A stretch of 64,000 bases of DNA from Deltaproteobacteria bacterium (GTDB lineage: Bacteria; Desulfobacterota; Syntrophia; Syntrophales; Smithellaceae). Below, in pieces: positions 62,109 through 64,000 of the stretch. The notes under the pieces were generated by a model, which did no database searches, was not told the origin of the DNA, and saw only the letters and a program-made list of their open reading frames with translations. Position 1 is the stretch's first letter; each line of letters starts with the position of its first letter. The DNA lies in the NCBI GenBank assembly GCA_022710585.1, contig JAKLGV010000016.1, positions 1 through 64,000 on the forward strand, read 5' to 3'. The translations under genes were made by a program, and so were the position numbers.

Positions 62109-62295
62109 ACTTTCGATCCCTTATGTTGAATTTGGTTGCTGGTCTCTGTTTCTGTGAAAAATATATTTCCGGGTATTTTAAATATGAGATTTATAAATTT
62201 TACAAGCTCTTTCTACGGGATTCAGCTTTCTCAGAGCAGTCCTCCTGCTATACCGGAAATTGATTAATCAGGCCTTTTTTGAAGGGGGTTTTGGC

Positions 62296-62324
62296 TTGAC
62301 TCTCCGGATGACGTATTATAAAAT
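62296..62324 (+). promoter_or_regulatory. Promoter of the metallo-beta-lactamase-fold gene
   Basis: TTGACT (62296-62301), 17-base spacer, TAAAAT (62319-62324), about 54 bases before the ATG. The rest of the divergent region 62109-62377 shows nothing else. Confidence 0.6.
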
Positions 62325-62377
62325 CCCGCTAAATTTCTTTCCCGAACAATCCTATCATCAGACAAAAGGAGAACATT

Positions 62378-63799
62378 ATGCCCAAGATGAATCGCAGAGA
62401 CATGCTGAAAATGTCCGGACTGGCGGCCGGCACGCTGGCCATCGGCAGCGCCCTGCCGGGGTGCAACTCGGACGACAATCAATCTCACTCTGATCCCACG
62501 CAGAAAAATTCCATGCTGGCCGATCTGCCGCCTTACTATCCCGGTACGGAGACACTGGGCAAAGATGAGATGCGTATTACGTTTATGGGGACGACCCCGA
62601 TTGCCATGATCAGTCAGGCGGCGGTGAGCGTCTTTGTGGAATTGGGGAACGGCGACTGTTTCTCCTTCGATCTGGGCACAGGATCGATGATTAAATATTG
62701 GGCTATGAAGGTCAACATGGACAAGATTTACAAGGTCTTCATCGCCCATCTGCACGCGGATCACATGGGGGACATTCCCTTCGTCTATGGGTTCGGACCG
62801 TCCTACGGCCGTCTCTGGCCCATGTACATATGGGGCCCAACGAGATCGGGACTGACGTATACCGATCCTGACAACAACACACGCGGACCTTTCAATGACG
62901 GCACTGCGGACTACTGCGCCGCTCTTCAACAAATGCTGATCTGGCATAACGAAAGCCAGAGCTTCGAGCCCACCAGCCTGAAAGATTATAAGCTGCCTGA
63001 TTTCGACACCACCCACAGCACCTTAACGGACGGCTACGATTTCGTTGTCAAGGAGCTACCGTGGAAGAATACAGGCAAGGATGCGAACGGTGTTCCCAAT
63101 GGCGACAACGTCGCCTACGATTACAACGGCGCGAAGATCACCCATTTTCCCGCCGTGCATACCCGGCAGGGTTCCATCAGCTACAAACTGGAGTGGAATG
63201 GTCTATCGATGATCTACATCGGAGACACGCTGCCCAGTCAATACGTCATCGACCAGGCCCTTCCCGGCGTGGATGTCCTGATTCATGAGATTGTCATGTC
63301 AGCGGCGAATTGGATCACTAAAATGGGAATTACCACGGATAAATATTCGCAGACGATCGTTGACGCCGCCGTGGCCCAGTCCCAGTCGGTTCAGGACAGT
63401 TCCCACACGCCGCAGAAGGCCTACGGCTATATTCTTCAGCAGATCAAGGAAAAAGGCGTAGCGCCGCGGCTGGCCGTCGGCACGCACTTCCAGGCGACCG
63501 ACGACACGATCAAGACCGCCATGTCCGACATCCGCACATGGTATCCGAAGGGAGACGTCATCATCGCCTCCGATACCATGGTGGTGAACGTCACCCGGAC
63601 CGGCGTCAAGGTCCGCCGGGGTGTCGTCTCCAATTATCAGTGGCCGATTCAGGTTCCGAATGTCAGTGAGACGAACACGCCGAAATACTGGATGACAGAC
63701 CCGCAGACAGGAAAACCGACCGCCGCGCCGCAGGCGCAGCTTGATCCGGACGCGCTGGAGAACTATGTGATTGATTCATCCAAATACAACGCGAAGTAG
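62378..63799 (+). CDS. Tat-exported metallo-beta-lactamase-fold hydrolase
   Basis: A 473-residue protein behind AAAGGAG. The N-terminus has a twin-arginine signal (NRRDMLKMSG), then a hydrophobic run ending ALPGCNSD, a lipobox-like Cys. The metal site is HLHADHMGD, as in RNase Z/arylsulfatase-type MBL hydrolases. Further ligands probably come from FPAVHTRQG, IYIGDTLPS and GTHFQAT. Folding with metal before export explains the Tat signal. The substrate may be a phosphodiester, sulfate ester or lactone. It stands alone, with its own promoter and the terminator at 63852-63888. Confidence 0.88.
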   Translation: MPKMNRRDMLKMSGLAAGTLAIGSALPGCNSDDNQSHSDPTQKNSMLADLPPYYPGTETLGKDEMRITFMGTTPIAMISQAAVSVFVELGNGDCFSFDLGTGSMIKYWAMKVNMDKIYKVFIAHLHADHMGDIPFVYGFGPSYGRLWPMYIWGPTRSGLTYTDPDNNTRGPFNDGTADYCAALQQMLIWHNESQSFEPTSLKDYKLPDFDTTHSTLTDGYDFVVKELPWKNTGKDANGVPNGDNVAYDYNGAKITHFPAVHTRQGSISYKLEWNGLSMIYIGDTLPSQYVIDQALPGVDVLIHEIVMSAANWITKMGITTDKYSQTIVDAAVAQSQSVQDSSHTPQKAYGYILQQIKEKGVAPRLAVGTHFQATDDTIKTAMSDIRTWYPKGDVIIASDTMVVNVTRTGVKVRRGVVSNYQWPIQVPNVSETNTPKYWMTDPQTGKPTAAPQAQLDPDALENYVIDSSKYNAK

Positions 63800-63851
63800 G
63801 TGTCTTTATTCACAACGCCTGTCCGAATCGCTTTCAATCTTCATCTGAAAA

Positions 63852-63888
63852 AGAAGCCCCCGTCAACCGGTTGATTGACGGGGGCTTT
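63852..63888. terminator. Strong terminator between convergent genes
   Basis: AGCCCCCGTCAA pairs perfectly with TTGACGGGGGCT around a 9-base loop. The plus strand follows with TTT and the minus strand with TTCTTTTT, so it is best placed for the gene entering from the right and can also serve the upstream gene. Confidence 0.85.
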
Positions 63889-63911
63889 GCGCTCAACAGA
63901 TCTGGAGAATT

Positions 63912-64000
63912 TCATTTGGATGAACAATTGAACACGACCATGGCATCGTTGAAGCCGGCGTCGATCCGGCCAGTCAGGGTCCTTCTGGAAAAATCACTGC
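63912..64000 (-). CDS. 3' end of a gene entering from the right edge
   Basis: On the minus strand an open frame runs from the edge to TGA at 63912-63914, reading GRIDAGFNDAMVVFNCSSK at its end. The strong terminator directly downstream supports a real gene end. About 29 residues are too few for assignment. The A-G-F-N-D-A-x-V-V-F ending recalls the last strand of beta-ketoacyl synthases, but this is weak. A plus-strand frame here has no support. Confidence 0.4.
   Translation of the reverse strand, partial: SDFSRRTLTGRIDAGFNDAMVVFNCSSK

Noticed and set aside
1..64000. CRISPR arrays, rRNA, tRNA and intact insertion sequences
   Set aside because: No regularly spaced repeats, no T-loop/acceptor patterns and no transposase frames were seen in either strand by eye.

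Overview
The window looks like chromosomal DNA of a strictly anaerobic, probably syntrophic member of the Desulfobacterota (Syntrophales / Smithella-Syntrophus type). The reasons are the mix of formate-dehydrogenase maturation genes (FdhE, FdhD), selenocysteine translation factor SelB, selenium-type YedF, a tungsten aldehyde:ferredoxin oxidoreductase, double-cubane-cluster reductases of the 2-hydroxyacyl-CoA dehydratase family, an MvhD-type electron-transfer protein and many acyl-CoA genes. The organism assignment is inference from gene content; no rRNA or tRNA gene was found.

Layout. 1-6.4 kb: a truncated gene at the left edge, enoyl-CoA hydratase behind a long leader, then a trehalose operon (GH15 hydrolase, membrane-anchored OtsA, OtsB). 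6.3-12.5 kb: NhaD/ArsB-type transporter with a CBS protein, fdhE, an alpha/beta hydrolase, a thiolase and two gene remnants. 12.8-19.3 kb: a co-directional cluster of two TIGR04282/TIGR04283-type glycosyltransferases, a MauE/DoxX membrane protein, an exported rhodanese, an Fe-S/CCG-VTT fusion, a DUF3047 protein, a BioB-like radical SAM protein and a small HAD protein. 19.5-20.5 kb: Mop-type molybdate-binding protein and MvhD-like protein, each with a terminator. 20.5-23.7 kb: an AT-rich island with a nucleotidyl-cyclase-like protein, a protease-SUMF fusion and repeat debris.

23.7-29.6 kb: a LysR regulator, two double-cubane-cluster reductases (facing apart) and a cysteine desulfurase-YedF-DUF3343 operon. 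29.7-35.5 kb (minus strand): long-chain acyl-CoA synthetase, then the overlapping selB-fdhD-HD/OB nuclease operon. 35.7-44.5 kb: secreted proteins, an acyltransferase-like gene between two copies of an approximately 80-bp repeat, and an envelope export operon (ABC ATPase, permease, LolA-like protein, outer-membrane protein). 44.6-47.7 kb: operon of JAMM metalloprotease, exported nitroreductase and exported PCMT, a structured small-RNA candidate resembling 6S RNA, a GYD protein and a 41-residue basic protein. 48-52 kb: ACP/acyl-ligase/acyltransferase fusion and a UMF1 transporter. 52.4-57.9 kb: an aldehyde/alcohol redox operon (SCP2-like, two Fe-ADH homologues, AOR, four-cluster ferredoxin). 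58.1-62.1 kb: AspT-type transporter, cysteine desulfidase and TPR protein. 62.4-64 kb: Tat-exported metallo-beta-lactamase-fold protein, terminator and the tail of a gene entering from the right.

How it fits together: formate, aldehyde and acyl-CoA redox enzymes and their maturation factors dominate. Cysteine sulfur chemistry recurs (desulfidase CyuA, desulfurase, YedF, rhodanese). The least explained parts are the glycosyltransferase/radical SAM cluster, the double-cubane/YedF locus, the small RNA and the AT-rich island.
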